From SMBSF63 sp034003545 (GTDB lineage Bacteria; Chloroflexota; Anaerolineae; Anaerolineales; Anaerolineaceae), in assembly GCA_964447155.1 (NCBI GenBank), contig CAYURM010000035.1, positions 1 through 37,558 of the forward strand: a DNA stretch of 37,558 nucleotides, given 5' to 3'. Positions 14,966 to 22,914 of the stretch are shown in pieces (position 1 is the stretch's first letter; each line of letters begins with the position of its first letter). The notes beneath the pieces are model-generated. The model did not search any database and had not been told where the DNA came from. It worked only from the letters and a program-made list of their open reading frames with translations. A program made the translations under genes and the position numbers.

Positions 14966-16120
14966 ATGCAATATAACTTTGACGAACGGATCGACCGGCG
15001 CAGCTCTGGCAGCATCAAATGGCACTATTATAACGAAGACGTGCTGCCGATGTGGGTGGCCGATATGGATTTCCGCTCTCCCCAACCGGTGATCGACGCC
15101 CTCCAGCAGCGGGTGAATCACGGCGTATTCGGCTATGCGCATGACATCCCCGGCCTCAAGGATGTCATCCTCAACTGGCTGAAAATTCATTACAACTGGC
15201 AGGTACAGCCCGAAGACATCATCTATATTCCCGGCGTGGTGCCCGGCTTCAACATGGCCGCCCAATCCCTGGCACAGCCCGGGCGCGGCCTCCTCATCCA
15301 CACGCCGGTCTACATGCCCTTCCTGGAGGTAGCCGCCAATGCCGGCATGAAAAACAAGTCCATGCAGCTCTGCCAGCAGCCGGATGGCCGCTATCAGATC
15401 GACTTTGATGCCTTTGAAGCCGCCGCCGCCGACCATACCGCCATGTTCCTGCTGTGCAACCCGCACAATCCGGTCGGGCGCGTGTTCAGCCGCACCGAGC
15501 TGGAACGCATCGCCGAAATCGGCCTGCGCCACCAGGTCAAAATCTGCTCGGATGAGATCCACGCAGACCTGGTCTACACCGGTCAGCAGCATATCCCCTT
15601 CGCTTCCCTCTCCCCGGAAGTGGCGCAAAACACGATCACCCTGCTGGCCCCCAGCAAGACCTTCAATATTGCCGGGTTGGGCTTCTCCATCGCCGTTATT
15701 CCCAATCCCGAACTACGCCAGGCTTTTGAAAAAACCCGCCGCGGCACGGTTGGCTGGCCCGGCGTGCTGGCAATGACCGCCGCCCGCGCCGCCTATCAGG
15801 ATGGTGCTCCCTGGCTGGATGCCGCCCTGACCTATCTGGAAGCCAACCGCGACTATCTGGTACACTTCGTTCAGGAGCAGCTCCCCGGTGTGCATATGAT
15901 CAGCCCCGAAGGCACCTATCTGGCCTGGCTGGACTGCACTGACCTGGCGCTCAGCAGCAGCCCGCATCAATTCTTTCTGCAGAAGGCCCTGGTCGGCCTG
16001 AATGATGGCGCAGCCTTCGGCCCAGGCGGCGAAGGCTTTGTGCGACTCAATTTCGGCTGCCCGCGCAGCCTGCTGGCTGAAGGACTGGAACGCATGCATC
16101 AGGCTTTGCTTGCATTGTAA
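14966..16120 (+). CDS. MalY/PatB-type PLP-dependent aminotransferase / cystathionine beta-lyase
   Basis: The 384-residue fold-type I enzyme shows the MalY/PatB hallmarks: PMWVADMDF (28-36), a GYAHD substrate loop (56-60), CNPHNPVGR (164-172), the PLP ring-binding SDEIHADL (195-202) and SKTFNIAGLGF (230-240) with Schiff-base Lys231. This subfamily mainly cleaves the C-S bond of cystathionine or cysteine-like substrates (beta-lyase), releasing pyruvate, ammonia and a thiol. Substrate choice cannot be told from the sequence. The length is typical. GGAGAAAAGG a few bases upstream sets the start. A promoter for the next gene overlaps its last codons. The gene appears to be transcribed alone. Confidence 0.9.
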   Translation: MQYNFDERIDRRSSGSIKWHYYNEDVLPMWVADMDFRSPQPVIDALQQRVNHGVFGYAHDIPGLKDVILNWLKIHYNWQVQPEDIIYIPGVVPGFNMAAQSLAQPGRGLLIHTPVYMPFLEVAANAGMKNKSMQLCQQPDGRYQIDFDAFEAAAADHTAMFLLCNPHNPVGRVFSRTELERIAEIGLRHQVKICSDEIHADLVYTGQQHIPFASLSPEVAQNTITLLAPSKTFNIAGLGFSIAVIPNPELRQAFEKTRRGTVGWPGVLAMTAARAAYQDGAPWLDAALTYLEANRDYLVHFVQEQLPGVHMISPEGTYLAWLDCTDLALSSSPHQFFLQKALVGLNDGAAFGPGGEGFVRLNFGCPRSLLAEGLERMHQALLAL

Positions 16121-16138
16121 GCAGCATTTTGTATAATA
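16111..16138 (+). promoter_or_regulatory. Promoter at the end of the patB-like gene
   Basis: TTGCAT (16111-16116), 16 bases, TGTATAAT (-10 at 16133-16138). It overlaps the last codons of the aminotransferase and serves the DUF218 gene. Confidence 0.6.
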
Positions 16139-16214
16139 AAATCTGAATTGCCAAACAGGGAAAACTTTTATCGTCATGCAAGGGCAGCAGGAAATCAGAT
16201 TAAAGGACGAACCA

Positions 16215-16868
16215 ATGGAAAACCAGCAATCCCCCAAATCATCAGGCTGTCTTGGCCCTGTGGCCGACTTCGTCGGCAAGAGCCTGGCCGTCGTTCTGGG
16301 ATTGGTGATTATCGTCCTGTCCATGCAGATAATCTTCTGGATGATGGGCGGTTTGCTCATCGTCCAGGACCCGCTCGAACCAGCAGATGCCATTGTTGCC
16401 CTCAGCGGGGGCAATGACCGCATTGATGAAGCAGCCCGCCTCTATCAGGAAAAATACGGGCGTACCGTCATCCTCACCGAAACGGGCGAGTTCCTGCCAG
16501 AATGGAACGTCAATTACTCCAGCTTGCTGATAGCTGAAGCCGTGCGTCTCGGCATTCCCGCCGGGGCGATCACCGTCACCGAAGGAGCCGCCACCAGCAC
16601 GATGGACGAAGCCAACCATGTGCGCGATTTGATGGCAAACCGCGGGCTGAAATCCTGTATCGTCGTCACCGACCCCTTCCACACCCTCCGCACGCGCCTC
16701 ATCTTCCGCGAAGTGTTTGCAGACAGCGGCATGAGCGTTGCCATCAAACCCGTGACAGGACACTGGTACAAATCACGCTCCTGGTGGCTGACCAGCGAGG
16801 GGCGTTCCGCCACATTTCTGGAATACGTCAAACTCTTCGGCTATTTTCTCGGCATCAAAGGCGGTTAA
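16215..16868 (+). CDS. DUF218 (YdcF/SanA/ElyC-like) membrane-anchored protein
   Basis: The 217-residue protein has one N-terminal membrane helix (about 22-50). The DUF218 fold follows: PADAIVALSGG (about 59-69), DEAARLYQEKYG, the SSLLIAEAVRLGIP helix, an ATSTMDEA loop and VTDPFHTLRTRLIFRE. The domain is probably on the outer face of the membrane and is linked in other bacteria to envelope polymer metabolism. The enzymatic reaction is unknown. I place the start at 16215 because AAAGGA (16202-16207) is seven bases upstream; the in-frame ATG at 16176 lacks a site. TTGCAT-16-TATAAT at 16111-16138 is its promoter. Confidence 0.82.
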   Translation: MENQQSPKSSGCLGPVADFVGKSLAVVLGLVIIVLSMQIIFWMMGGLLIVQDPLEPADAIVALSGGNDRIDEAARLYQEKYGRTVILTETGEFLPEWNVNYSSLLIAEAVRLGIPAGAITVTEGAATSTMDEANHVRDLMANRGLKSCIVVTDPFHTLRTRLIFREVFADSGMSVAIKPVTGHWYKSRSWWLTSEGRSATFLEYVKLFGYFLGIKGG

Positions 16869-16970
16869 GACAGATCGCAAATCCTCCTCCAGATGATTTG
16901 CACATTTTCATCCTTATCACGTACAATTTAACCAGACAGATTTCCACATCAATCTTCCCGGAGGCGCAAA

Positions 16971-17981
16971 ATGGCGCAGCCTAAAAAAGTCAAACTGGCA
17001 AAAGATCTTCACAAAGAAACCCTGATGCAAAAAGACTTTGTGGTCGGCGTTGGCACCGGTTTCAAAATCAGCCGCGGGGAAGAGACCGGCGAACTGTGCA
17101 TCGTCACCATGGTGCGCCAGAAAGTCCCCAAATCCGCCCTGAGCGCCGCAGCAATGGTCCCTCCGGAAATTGACGGCGTGCGCACCGATATCATCGAAGT
17201 CGGTGACCTGTGGGCCTTCCAAACCCCGCGCAGCCGCTTCCGCCCTGCCCCCGGCGGGGTCAGCATTTCACATTACCAAAGCCCGGCCGGCACCTTCGGC
17301 TGCGTTGTGCGTGACCAGCAGTATGGCACGCGCCTGATCCTCTCCAATAACCATGTCCTGGCAAAAAACAACGAGGCCAAACTGGGTGACCCCATCCTGC
17401 AGCCCAGCCCCACAGACGGCGGACAGGATAATCTGGACATCTTCGCCTATCTTGTGCGCATGCATCCCCTGCTTTTTGCCGGACAGGACAGGCAGGTCAA
17501 CAAAGCCGCCAAAGGATTTATCAACTTTGGCAATTTTCTCTCACGCCTCTTTGGCAGCCAGATCAACTTCTCTGCCGCCAAAAAAATCCCTGAACAGAGC
17601 AACTATATTGACGCTGCATTGGCCCGCCCGGCGGATGACAGCGACATTCTGGACGAAATCCAGGGAATCGGCAAAGTCAGCCAGACCACCCCCGCCCGTT
17701 TGGGCATGCCCGTGCGCAAATATGGCCGCACAACCGGCCTGACCACCGGCACCGTCAGAGTGCTGGACGCCACCATCACGATCAATTACTTCAATGGCTG
17801 CCAGGCCCGCTTCGAGAAGCAGATTATCACCACCCCGATGTCACAGGGCGGTGACTCCGGCTCTCTGCTGGTGGACGGCAGCGCACCCCTGGCAGTCGGA
17901 CTACTCTTCGCCGGCTCGGCCCAAGCCACCACCCACAACCCGATCCAGCTCGTGCTGGACACCCTGAGAGTATCCTTATGA
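16971..17981 (+). CDS. Trypsin-fold serine protease with N-terminal accessory domain
   Basis: The 336-residue protein has an N-terminal domain (about 12-82) ending in PPEIDGVRTDIIEVG, then a chymotrypsin-like fold (about 98-336). The catalytic triad can be read: His128 in SNNHVLA, Asp214 in YIDAALARP and Ser296 in QGGDSGS. TGLTTG and the flanking strands fit the fold. No signal peptide or membrane segment is visible, so it is probably cytoplasmic or exported by an unusual route. Its stop overlaps the start of the next gene (ATGA, 17978-17981), which encodes a separate copy of the N-terminal domain. Substrate unknown. The sequence GGAGG just upstream of the ATG supports the start. Confidence 0.88.
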   Translation: MAQPKKVKLAKDLHKETLMQKDFVVGVGTGFKISRGEETGELCIVTMVRQKVPKSALSAAAMVPPEIDGVRTDIIEVGDLWAFQTPRSRFRPAPGGVSISHYQSPAGTFGCVVRDQQYGTRLILSNNHVLAKNNEAKLGDPILQPSPTDGGQDNLDIFAYLVRMHPLLFAGQDRQVNKAAKGFINFGNFLSRLFGSQINFSAAKKIPEQSNYIDAALARPADDSDILDEIQGIGKVSQTTPARLGMPVRKYGRTTGLTTGTVRVLDATITINYFNGCQARFEKQIITTPMSQGGDSGSLLVDGSAPLAVGLLFAGSAQATTHNPIQLVLDTLRVSL

Positions 17982-18265
17982 CCACCCCCCCGCTCCCGCC
18001 AGATGAACAATCCATTGCCGTGGAACAGGCACGCGCCGTCATGCAAACCCACGGCAAACAACTGCTCAACCTGCCCAACGTGGTTGGTTTGGGCGTGGGC
18101 TTGCGCCAGACAGGTGGAGAATGGACAGATACCGTTGTCCTGGTCGTAATGGTGACGCAGAAACTGCCGCTCGAAGCCCTCTCCGCAGAAGAACGTATTC
18201 CGTCCGAGATTGACGGCGTCCCGATTGACGTACAGGAAACCGGTTCTTTTGCCGCTCCTGGCTGA
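17978..18265 (+). CDS. Free-standing homologue of the upstream protease N-terminal domain
   Basis: The 95-residue protein aligns without gaps to residues 24-82 of the preceding protease (its residues 35-93). By my count 28 of 59 positions are identical, including VVGxGxG, QKxP, ALSA and the PxEIDGV motif. It has about 30 extra N-terminal residues predicted to be helical and no protease domain. The start overlaps the protease stop (ATGA), so the two should be made together. Possible roles are an inhibitor, a folding helper or a second binding subunit; none is proven. It ends soon after the homology, so it is not a truncated protease with a decayed tail in the following bases. Confidence 0.85.
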   Translation: MTTPPLPPDEQSIAVEQARAVMQTHGKQLLNLPNVVGLGVGLRQTGGEWTDTVVLVVMVTQKLPLEALSAEERIPSEIDGVPIDVQETGSFAAPG

Positions 18266-18307
18266 GTTGTGCAGTGCATCTCTGGTCAAACGTGCAAAAG
18301 CAGATAG

Positions 18308-18336
18308 TTGTCTCCGGCTTGTGAATGCTGTATACT
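18308..18336 (+). promoter_or_regulatory. Promoter of the pyrophosphatase gene
   Basis: TTGTCT (18308-18313), 17 bases, TATACT (18331-18336), about 90 bases before the ATG. Confidence 0.6.
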
Positions 18337-18428
18337 TTCTAAGCAGGCGAAAAAATGGCGTCTGCTTTAAAAATACGGCGGCATTCCAGCCCGGATCAGG
18401 GCATAATGCCCAACAAGAGGAGAAAAAA

Positions 18429-19043
18429 ATGCCCTTTCCCCCGCCATTCTATCGCTGGCGCCCCCACCCCTGGCATGGCCTTTCAGTCGGGCCTGAACCG
18501 CCAAAAATCATCCAGGCTTACATCGAACTAACCCCCTTTGACCTCGTTAAATACGAAATTGACAAAGAAACTGGCTATCTGCGCGTAGACCGCCCGCAGC
18601 GCACCTCTTCCCAGCCGCCCGTGCTGTACGGATTCATCCCGCGCACTTACTGCGGAGAAAACGTTTCCAGGCTATCCAAAAATGGCGATGTAAGCGACGG
18701 TGATCCTTTGGATGTATGCGTGATCAGCGAACGTCCGATCACCCGCTCTGAAGTGCTTCTCACTTCGCGCGTGATCGGCGGACTGCAAATGCTCGACCGG
18801 GGAGAAGTCGATGACAAAATCATTGCGGTGCTGGTCAATGACAATTTTTGGGGAGATATTACCTCGATCGATCAACTGCCGGAAAATATGGTAAAGCGCA
18901 TCCAGCACTACTTCAGCACCTACAAAAACCTGCCCGGCATGGAAGCACAAACCTCAATCGAAAGAGTTTATGACCAAAAGCATGCCTACGAGGTCGTCAA
19001 AGCAGCCATGACAGATTACGAGCAAGTGTTTGGCAGCGGATAA
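18429..19043 (+). CDS. ppa: Family I inorganic pyrophosphatase
   Basis: The 204-residue protein has the family I signature: YGFIPRTY (67-74) and DGDPLDVCV (90-98) with the metal-binding aspartates 90, 92 and 95. The KYEIDKETGY and LRVDR segments contribute the other active-site residues. It hydrolyses pyrophosphate to phosphate and pulls biosynthetic reactions forward. The ATG at 18429 is chosen because GAGGAG (18417-18422) is well spaced and the upstream frame (from 18210) overlaps the preceding gene and its spacer. It has its own promoter (18308-18336) and a good terminator at 19060. PPK2 lies 3 kb further on, so phosphate metabolism may be a local theme. Confidence 0.95.
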   Translation: MPFPPPFYRWRPHPWHGLSVGPEPPKIIQAYIELTPFDLVKYEIDKETGYLRVDRPQRTSSQPPVLYGFIPRTYCGENVSRLSKNGDVSDGDPLDVCVISERPITRSEVLLTSRVIGGLQMLDRGEVDDKIIAVLVNDNFWGDITSIDQLPENMVKRIQHYFSTYKNLPGMEAQTSIERVYDQKHAYEVVKAAMTDYEQVFGSG

Positions 19044-19059
19044 AAAACAATTCACCCAA

Positions 19060-19102
19060 AAACAAAACCGGGGACCAAAGTGGTTCCCGGTTTTGTTTCT
19101 TA
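19060..19102 (+). terminator. Terminator of ppa
   Basis: AAACAAAACCGGGGACC (19060-19076) pairs with 19082-19098 with one wobble; loop AAAGT. TTTTGTTTC forms the T-rich end. Because the left arm begins with A-rich sequence it may also work for the minus strand. Confidence 0.75.
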
Positions 19103-19213
19103 CATGCTAACGAATTGCAGCGGAGAGAAAATACGGATTTTGCAAACCGCCAGCAAACGGATTCGGTCAGCTCCCCCTGAACTCATTCCACAGCGCAAAC
19201 CACAACGAATGGT

Positions 19214-19561
19214 TTAATCATCATCCCGATCATAAACGTATCCCCGAATACGTTTGGACGGTTTGTTCCTTTTCCCCATAGAACGGGCAGCGTACTTGCC
19301 GTGTTGTCCGCCCTCCTCCTCCATCCCATCCCGGTGGAAATCCAGTTTAGATCTGTGCTCAATCCGTCGTGCCCGTGCCTGCTTTTCAGGATTTTCCAAT
19401 ACGTCAGCAAAAATGATATTATCGGGCTGTACCCGGAATGGAGAAAGCGAGACGACTTCATATTGCTGAAAACAGGATGGGCAGGAAACTTTTTGACCCA
19501 CTTTGGTCAAATCTTCAACCTGAACTTCTTCTTCACAAAACATACAATACAAGAACTGCAT
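19214..19561 (-). CDS. LysW-like zinc-ribbon protein 1
   Basis: The 115-residue protein begins with a zinc ribbon: Cys6 and Cys9, then Cys27 and Cys30. The segment after the second pair (YEVVSLSPFRV) resembles LysW-type carriers. A longer tail follows, first charged and basic, then ending in DRDDD. It lacks the EDWGE end used by LysW to carry amino groups. The ATG at 19561 is set by GGAG six bases upstream; an upstream ATG at 19606 has no site. It is divergent from the regulator at 19696, with 134 bases between. Two shorter proteins with identical Cys positions lie on the other side of that regulator. Function unknown. Confidence 0.75.
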   Translation of the reverse strand: MQFLYCMFCEEEVQVEDLTKVGQKVSCPSCFQQYEVVSLSPFRVQPDNIIFADVLENPEKQARARRIEHRSKLDFHRDGMEEEGGQHGKYAARSMGKRNKPSKRIRGYVYDRDDD

Positions 19562-19695
19562 TTTATACTCCAATTTGAATGAAATACGCGTTTGGCAATC
19601 TGCCAATTTGAGACAAAATCAATTAATTTGATGTAAAATACTCTTTAGTCACAAGTATCGATCGATAGGGAACCTCACCTTGAAGGAGATCTTGT

Positions 19696-20385
19696 ATGCA
19701 AGCCCTATTATTTTCTGAATATCCCGACGAAGCCGCCATATTAAGACTGGTTATCCAGCAAGCCGGATTTACCACGCGTTCCATCCGGGACATTGATCAG
19801 GCGATTGAGTCCTGGCCTGAAAACCCTTCCGAATTGATTGTGTGGACTCTCTCTGAAGATTTTGCTGTTGACCTTCACAGAATCATTCAGATGCGCTCTC
19901 AAACCGCCACCACAATTGTCGCCATCTCAGAACCGCTTCCCGAAAACAAACATGTCAAACTATTTGAATCCGGCGCGGATCTGGTGGTCATCCGTCCCTA
20001 CAGCGCCTACCTGCTGCTGGCACAAATTCGTGCCACCTTGCGGCGAACCGCTGGCATGCCTTTCTTCAGCCTGCCCACCATCAGCCAATCCAGTCTAGTA
20101 CTTGACCCCGCTTCCCGTACCATTACCATCGAAAACAAGGAACCCAAACACCTCACGCAGCTGGAATTTCGTCTGTTGTACACATTGATGACTCATGCGG
20201 GGCAAATTATCCCAATAGATACCATTGTTGAATATGTGTGGGGGTATACAGGGGATGGAAGCCGGGAATTGGTTCGCGGGCTGGTAAAAAGATTACGCGC
20301 AAAAGTAGAACCACAACCCAAAGAACCCATCTTTATTCGCACTGCACCAGGTGTCGGGTATTTTTTCAACCGTTTTGAAGATTGA
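19696..20385 (+). CDS. OmpR-type regulator with degenerate receiver
   Basis: The 229-residue protein has a receiver-like domain (about 1-115) and a winged-helix DNA-binding domain (about 130-227). In the receiver the phosphoacceptor position reads WTL (50-52, Thr51 where Asp is usual) and the conserved Lys is Arg100 (in IRPYS). The usual acidic pair at the start is also not evident. It is therefore unlikely to be phosphorylated. The winged helix is complete, with LTQLEFRLLYTLMTH, the recognition region near RELVRGLVKRLRAKV and TAPGVGYFF. AAGGAGAT (about 19682-19689) gives a strong start. It is flanked by LysW-like genes on both sides on the other strand, so it may regulate them. No sensor kinase is adjacent. 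Confidence 0.85.
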   Translation: MQALLFSEYPDEAAILRLVIQQAGFTTRSIRDIDQAIESWPENPSELIVWTLSEDFAVDLHRIIQMRSQTATTIVAISEPLPENKHVKLFESGADLVVIRPYSAYLLLAQIRATLRRTAGMPFFSLPTISQSSLVLDPASRTITIENKEPKHLTQLEFRLLYTLMTHAGQIIPIDTIVEYVWGYTGDGSRELVRGLVKRLRAKVEPQPKEPIFIRTAPGVGYFFNRFED

Positions 20386-20413
20386 AAAACATCCCGTCTG
20401 ACCCTAAACAAAT

Positions 20414-20605
20414 CTATTGATCCTCCAAAGGAAGTTCCGACTCTTCCTCATAATAATCGGGAATAGGCAGGCAAATCTCTGGAGGATCAATTTCAATCAC
20501 AAAAAAGCGCTGTTTACAATTTTTGCAAACAACCTCCTCAAATAACCGCGGACGCATGCCTAAATCGATCATCTTGCCGCAAACCAGACAAGCTGCCGCG
20601 CTCAT
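20414..20605 (-). CDS. LysW-like zinc-ribbon protein 2
   Basis: The 63-residue protein has Cys6, Cys9, Cys27 and Cys30, the same positions as its two neighbours. The strand after the ribbon (FFVIEIDPPEI) and an acidic tail (YYEEESELPLEDQ) complete it. It is LysW-sized but lacks the terminal EDWGE motif. AGGGA lies a few bases before the ATG. It follows protein 3 by 37 bases on the same strand, so the two probably share a transcript. Function unknown. Confidence 0.75.
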   Translation of the reverse strand: MSAAACLVCGKMIDLGMRPRLFEEVVCKNCKQRFFVIEIDPPEICLPIPDYYEEESELPLEDQ

Positions 20606-20642
20606 TTTTATCCCTCACCGTTAATAAATTGCTTCAGGGCGA

Positions 20643-20888
20643 CTACCACTGGCTTTGCCGATCCCCCTCCTCATCATCATAAACAGGACTATCATACGTA
20701 TCATCCTCATCTTCGTCTTCATAGTCCATATCATCATCGTCGACGAAAGTGTAATCCAGTTCGATGGGGTTTAATTCGATGATCTCAAAATCAGCACCAC
20801 AAAACTCACAATAAACGAACTGTCCTATTTTTGCTTTTGAACCAATCTCAATTTTTGAATCACAAGACAAGCAATGAGTGGTTTTCAT
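20643..20888 (-). CDS. LysW-like zinc-ribbon protein 3 with long acidic tail
   Basis: The 81-residue protein reads very like LysW in its first 45 residues: Cys6, Cys9, Cys27, Cys30, with IGQFVYCEFCGADFEIIEL and NPIELD. The tail is strongly acidic: about 20 of residues 43-76 are Asp or Glu. It ends in GDRQSQW, not EDWGE, so it should not carry amino acids in the known LysW manner. AAGGAG lies nine bases before the ATG. It is the first gene of a two-gene minus-strand unit. No lysX, lysY, lysZ or argininosuccinate-type genes are nearby. Confidence 0.78.
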   Translation of the reverse strand: MKTTHCLSCDSKIEIGSKAKIGQFVYCEFCGADFEIIELNPIELDYTFVDDDDMDYEDEDEDDTYDSPVYDDEEGDRQSQW

Positions 20889-21331
20889 TATTTAAAGCTC
20901 CTTGAAAAAACGGTTTCTTCAGGTATTCCTGAACATGATGCACATTGTAAAAATATCTTGTTCAAAATCCGTGTAAATCAAATTCATATATTGTGTAAAT
21001 ATGCATTAAAAAACGCCAAAAATTGAACGAACTGCTTCCGCCCTTCTGTTTCAGAATAATAGTGCGGCCTGAAAAAGCCCCGGATGACCAATTCCGAATT
21101 GTCGTGCAAAATACAGCCTCTTTTTTTCATATTGATACGCAAATAACACAAATATTCAATCTGTTTTCAATAGAATATCTCTAAACTTATTGCCGGGTTC
21201 ATCCTTGTTAAACGGTCTTCCTGATCAGGCGTTTGGATTTTCCCGGTTACATTAACATTCACAGAAGGTAAAGAGGCCAACCGTCACACGGCATGCCTTC
21301 TGAATTATGCGATGCAAAAGGTTTTTTAAAA
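20889..21331. other. AT-rich divergent spacer
   Basis: This 443-base spacer separates LysW-like protein 3 (minus) and the UPF0316 gene (plus). It is clearly AT-richer than its surroundings (for example 20940-21005 and 21110-21190), and should carry promoters for both directions. I see no gene, RNA motif or strong hairpin. Confidence 0.6.
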
Positions 21332-21868
21332 ATGAGTCATATTACAAGTTTCTTTACCGTATTCACCATGCTGGCATTCATTAATATTATGGACACGGTG
21401 CGCATGTTGTTTGTTATGCGCGGTAAAAAATTCCTTGCCGGCCTGGTGGGCGGTCTGAATTCTGCCATTTACATTCTGGCCATTGCTTCGGTGCTGGAAG
21501 GACCAATGACCCTCTGGAAAGCAGTGAGCTATGGCAGCGGAGTAAGTGCAGGGATCATTGTGGGCATCCTCTTCGAAAAACACCTCGCACTGGGTTACCA
21601 CATGCTGCATATTTTTTCAAAAGAGTATGGCTTCGAGATCGCCTCTGCACTGCACAAAAACGGCCATGCCGCCACCCTGTCTTGCGCCGTTGGCATGGCG
21701 GGTGACGTGTGCATCATCGATTGTGCCGCTGCTCGCAAAGACATTTCACAAATCCAGTCCGTCATTGAAACGATTGATCCCGCCGCCTTCATCACCACGG
21801 AAGAGACCACCCCGTTAAAGCATGGTTACTTCCGTCCCAGGTTACGCCGTCGCAATATTGCGATATAG
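21332..21868 (+). CDS. UPF0316 / DUF2179-like membrane protein
   Basis: The 178-residue protein has three hydrophobic segments in its first 95 residues, with the conserved pattern NIMDTVRMLFVMRGKK and AYGSGVSAG-type residues (SYGSGVSAGIIVGI). The C-terminal soluble part (about 105-178) holds ALHKNGHAATLSC, GDVCIIDCAAARKD and DPAAFITTEE, as in UPF0316. The function of the family is not known. The start is uncertain. The ATG at 21332 gives the usual N terminus and has an AAAAGG twelve bases upstream; an ATG at 21293 would add 13 residues without a site. A good terminator follows. Confidence 0.8.
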   Translation: MSHITSFFTVFTMLAFINIMDTVRMLFVMRGKKFLAGLVGGLNSAIYILAIASVLEGPMTLWKAVSYGSGVSAGIIVGILFEKHLALGYHMLHIFSKEYGFEIASALHKNGHAATLSCAVGMAGDVCIIDCAAARKDISQIQSVIETIDPAAFITTEETTPLKHGYFRPRLRRRNIAI

Positions 21869-21873
21869 CACGA

Positions 21874-21909
21874 AACTTCCACCCGGTTCAAGCCAGGTGG
21901 AAGTTTTTT
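21874..21909 (+). terminator. Terminator of the UPF0316 gene
   Basis: AACTTCCACC (21874-21883) pairs with GGTGGAAGTT (21896-21905), followed by a run of six T (21904-21909). Confidence 0.85.
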
Positions 21910-21999
21910 CTTGGCGGCTTCGCGTGAGTGAAAATAATCCACGCATTCTTCACGGATTGGCTATAATAAGAATGACCGATTTTATAAAGGAGATTGCAC

Positions 22000-22806
22000 A
22001 TGATGAAACAATACCGCGTACAACCAGACGAAAAAATTGAACTGAAAAACTTTTCCCCGGACAGCAAGGGCGATTTTAAAGGCAGCAAAAAAGAGGGCAA
22101 GCGCAAACTGCTGGAGCTTAACGAGGAACTGGAAGCTCTCCAGGAACTGTTCTACGCCGAAGGCAAACACAAACTACTCGTCATCCTGCAGGGCATGGAC
22201 GCCGCCGGCAAGGATGGCACCATCCGCCATGTTTTTGAAGGCGTCAACCCCCAGGGCGTCTCCGTAACCGGTTTCGGCGTCCCCACCAAAGAAGAACTGG
22301 CCCACGATTACCTGTGGCGCATCCACAAAGCCACCCCCAAAAACGGCCAGATGATGATCTTCAACCGCAGCCACTACGAAGACGTGCTCGTTGTCCGTGT
22401 TGAAGGTCTTGTCCCCGAAAAAGTATGGAAAAAACGCTACGATCAGATCAACGCTTTTGAGAAAATGCTGGCCGATGAAGGCACCACCATCCTCAAGTTC
22501 TTCCTGCACATCAGCCCCGAAGAACAAAAAGAACGCCTGCAGGAACGTCTGGATGACCCCGCCAAGAACTGGAAATTCAACCCCGGCGATTTGAAAACCC
22601 GCGCCAAGTGGGGGGAATATGAAAAGGCCTTCGAAGACGTGCTCAACAAAACCAGCACCGCATGGGCGCCCTGGTACGTCGTTCCCGCCAACCGCAAATG
22701 GTACCGCAACCTGGTCATCTCCGAGGTCATCATTGACACCCTCAAAGACTTGAAGATGCAATACCCCGAAAACAAGGAAGACCTGTCAGGCATTGTGATC
22801 GAATAA
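22000..22806 (+). CDS. ppk2: Polyphosphate kinase 2 family protein
   Basis: The 268-residue protein has the PPK2 core. Walker A is GMDAAGKDG (65-73), the segment after it reads GVNPQGVSVTGFGVP, and the second motif is FNRSHYEDV (121-129). The lid region (about 175-215, ERLDDPAKNWKFNPGDLKTRAKW) is rich in basic residues for polyphosphate. PPK2 enzymes transfer phosphate between polyphosphate and nucleoside mono- or diphosphates; the class and preferred nucleotide are not determined here. AAAGGAGA (21986-21993) six bases before the ATG fixes the start, and TATAAT at 21962-21967 is its likely -10. The length fits one-domain PPK2. Confidence 0.93.
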   Translation: MMKQYRVQPDEKIELKNFSPDSKGDFKGSKKEGKRKLLELNEELEALQELFYAEGKHKLLVILQGMDAAGKDGTIRHVFEGVNPQGVSVTGFGVPTKEELAHDYLWRIHKATPKNGQMMIFNRSHYEDVLVVRVEGLVPEKVWKKRYDQINAFEKMLADEGTTILKFFLHISPEEQKERLQERLDDPAKNWKFNPGDLKTRAKWGEYEKAFEDVLNKTSTAWAPWYVVPANRKWYRNLVISEVIIDTLKDLKMQYPENKEDLSGIVIE

Positions 22807-22914
22807 CAACAGCGTGGTAGCTTGTTCCAAAAATACGGGAGAAAACCATAATCCCTAATTGACCAATTGCTTATTTTATTTGACTTTTCATTACCGGAGG
22901 TCTACACTAATCCC

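Noticed and set aside
18210..18428. Upstream extension of the pyrophosphatase frame
   Set aside because: The start would overlap the previous gene and precede the promoter at 18308; the ATG at 18429 has a well-placed ribosome site.
20889..21331. Riboswitch or structured RNA in the AT-rich spacer
   Set aside because: I saw no conserved riboswitch core or strong hairpin with a T-run, only AT-rich sequence.
21994..21999. TTG start for ppk2
   Set aside because: It overlaps the ribosome site itself; the ATG at 22000 is correctly spaced.
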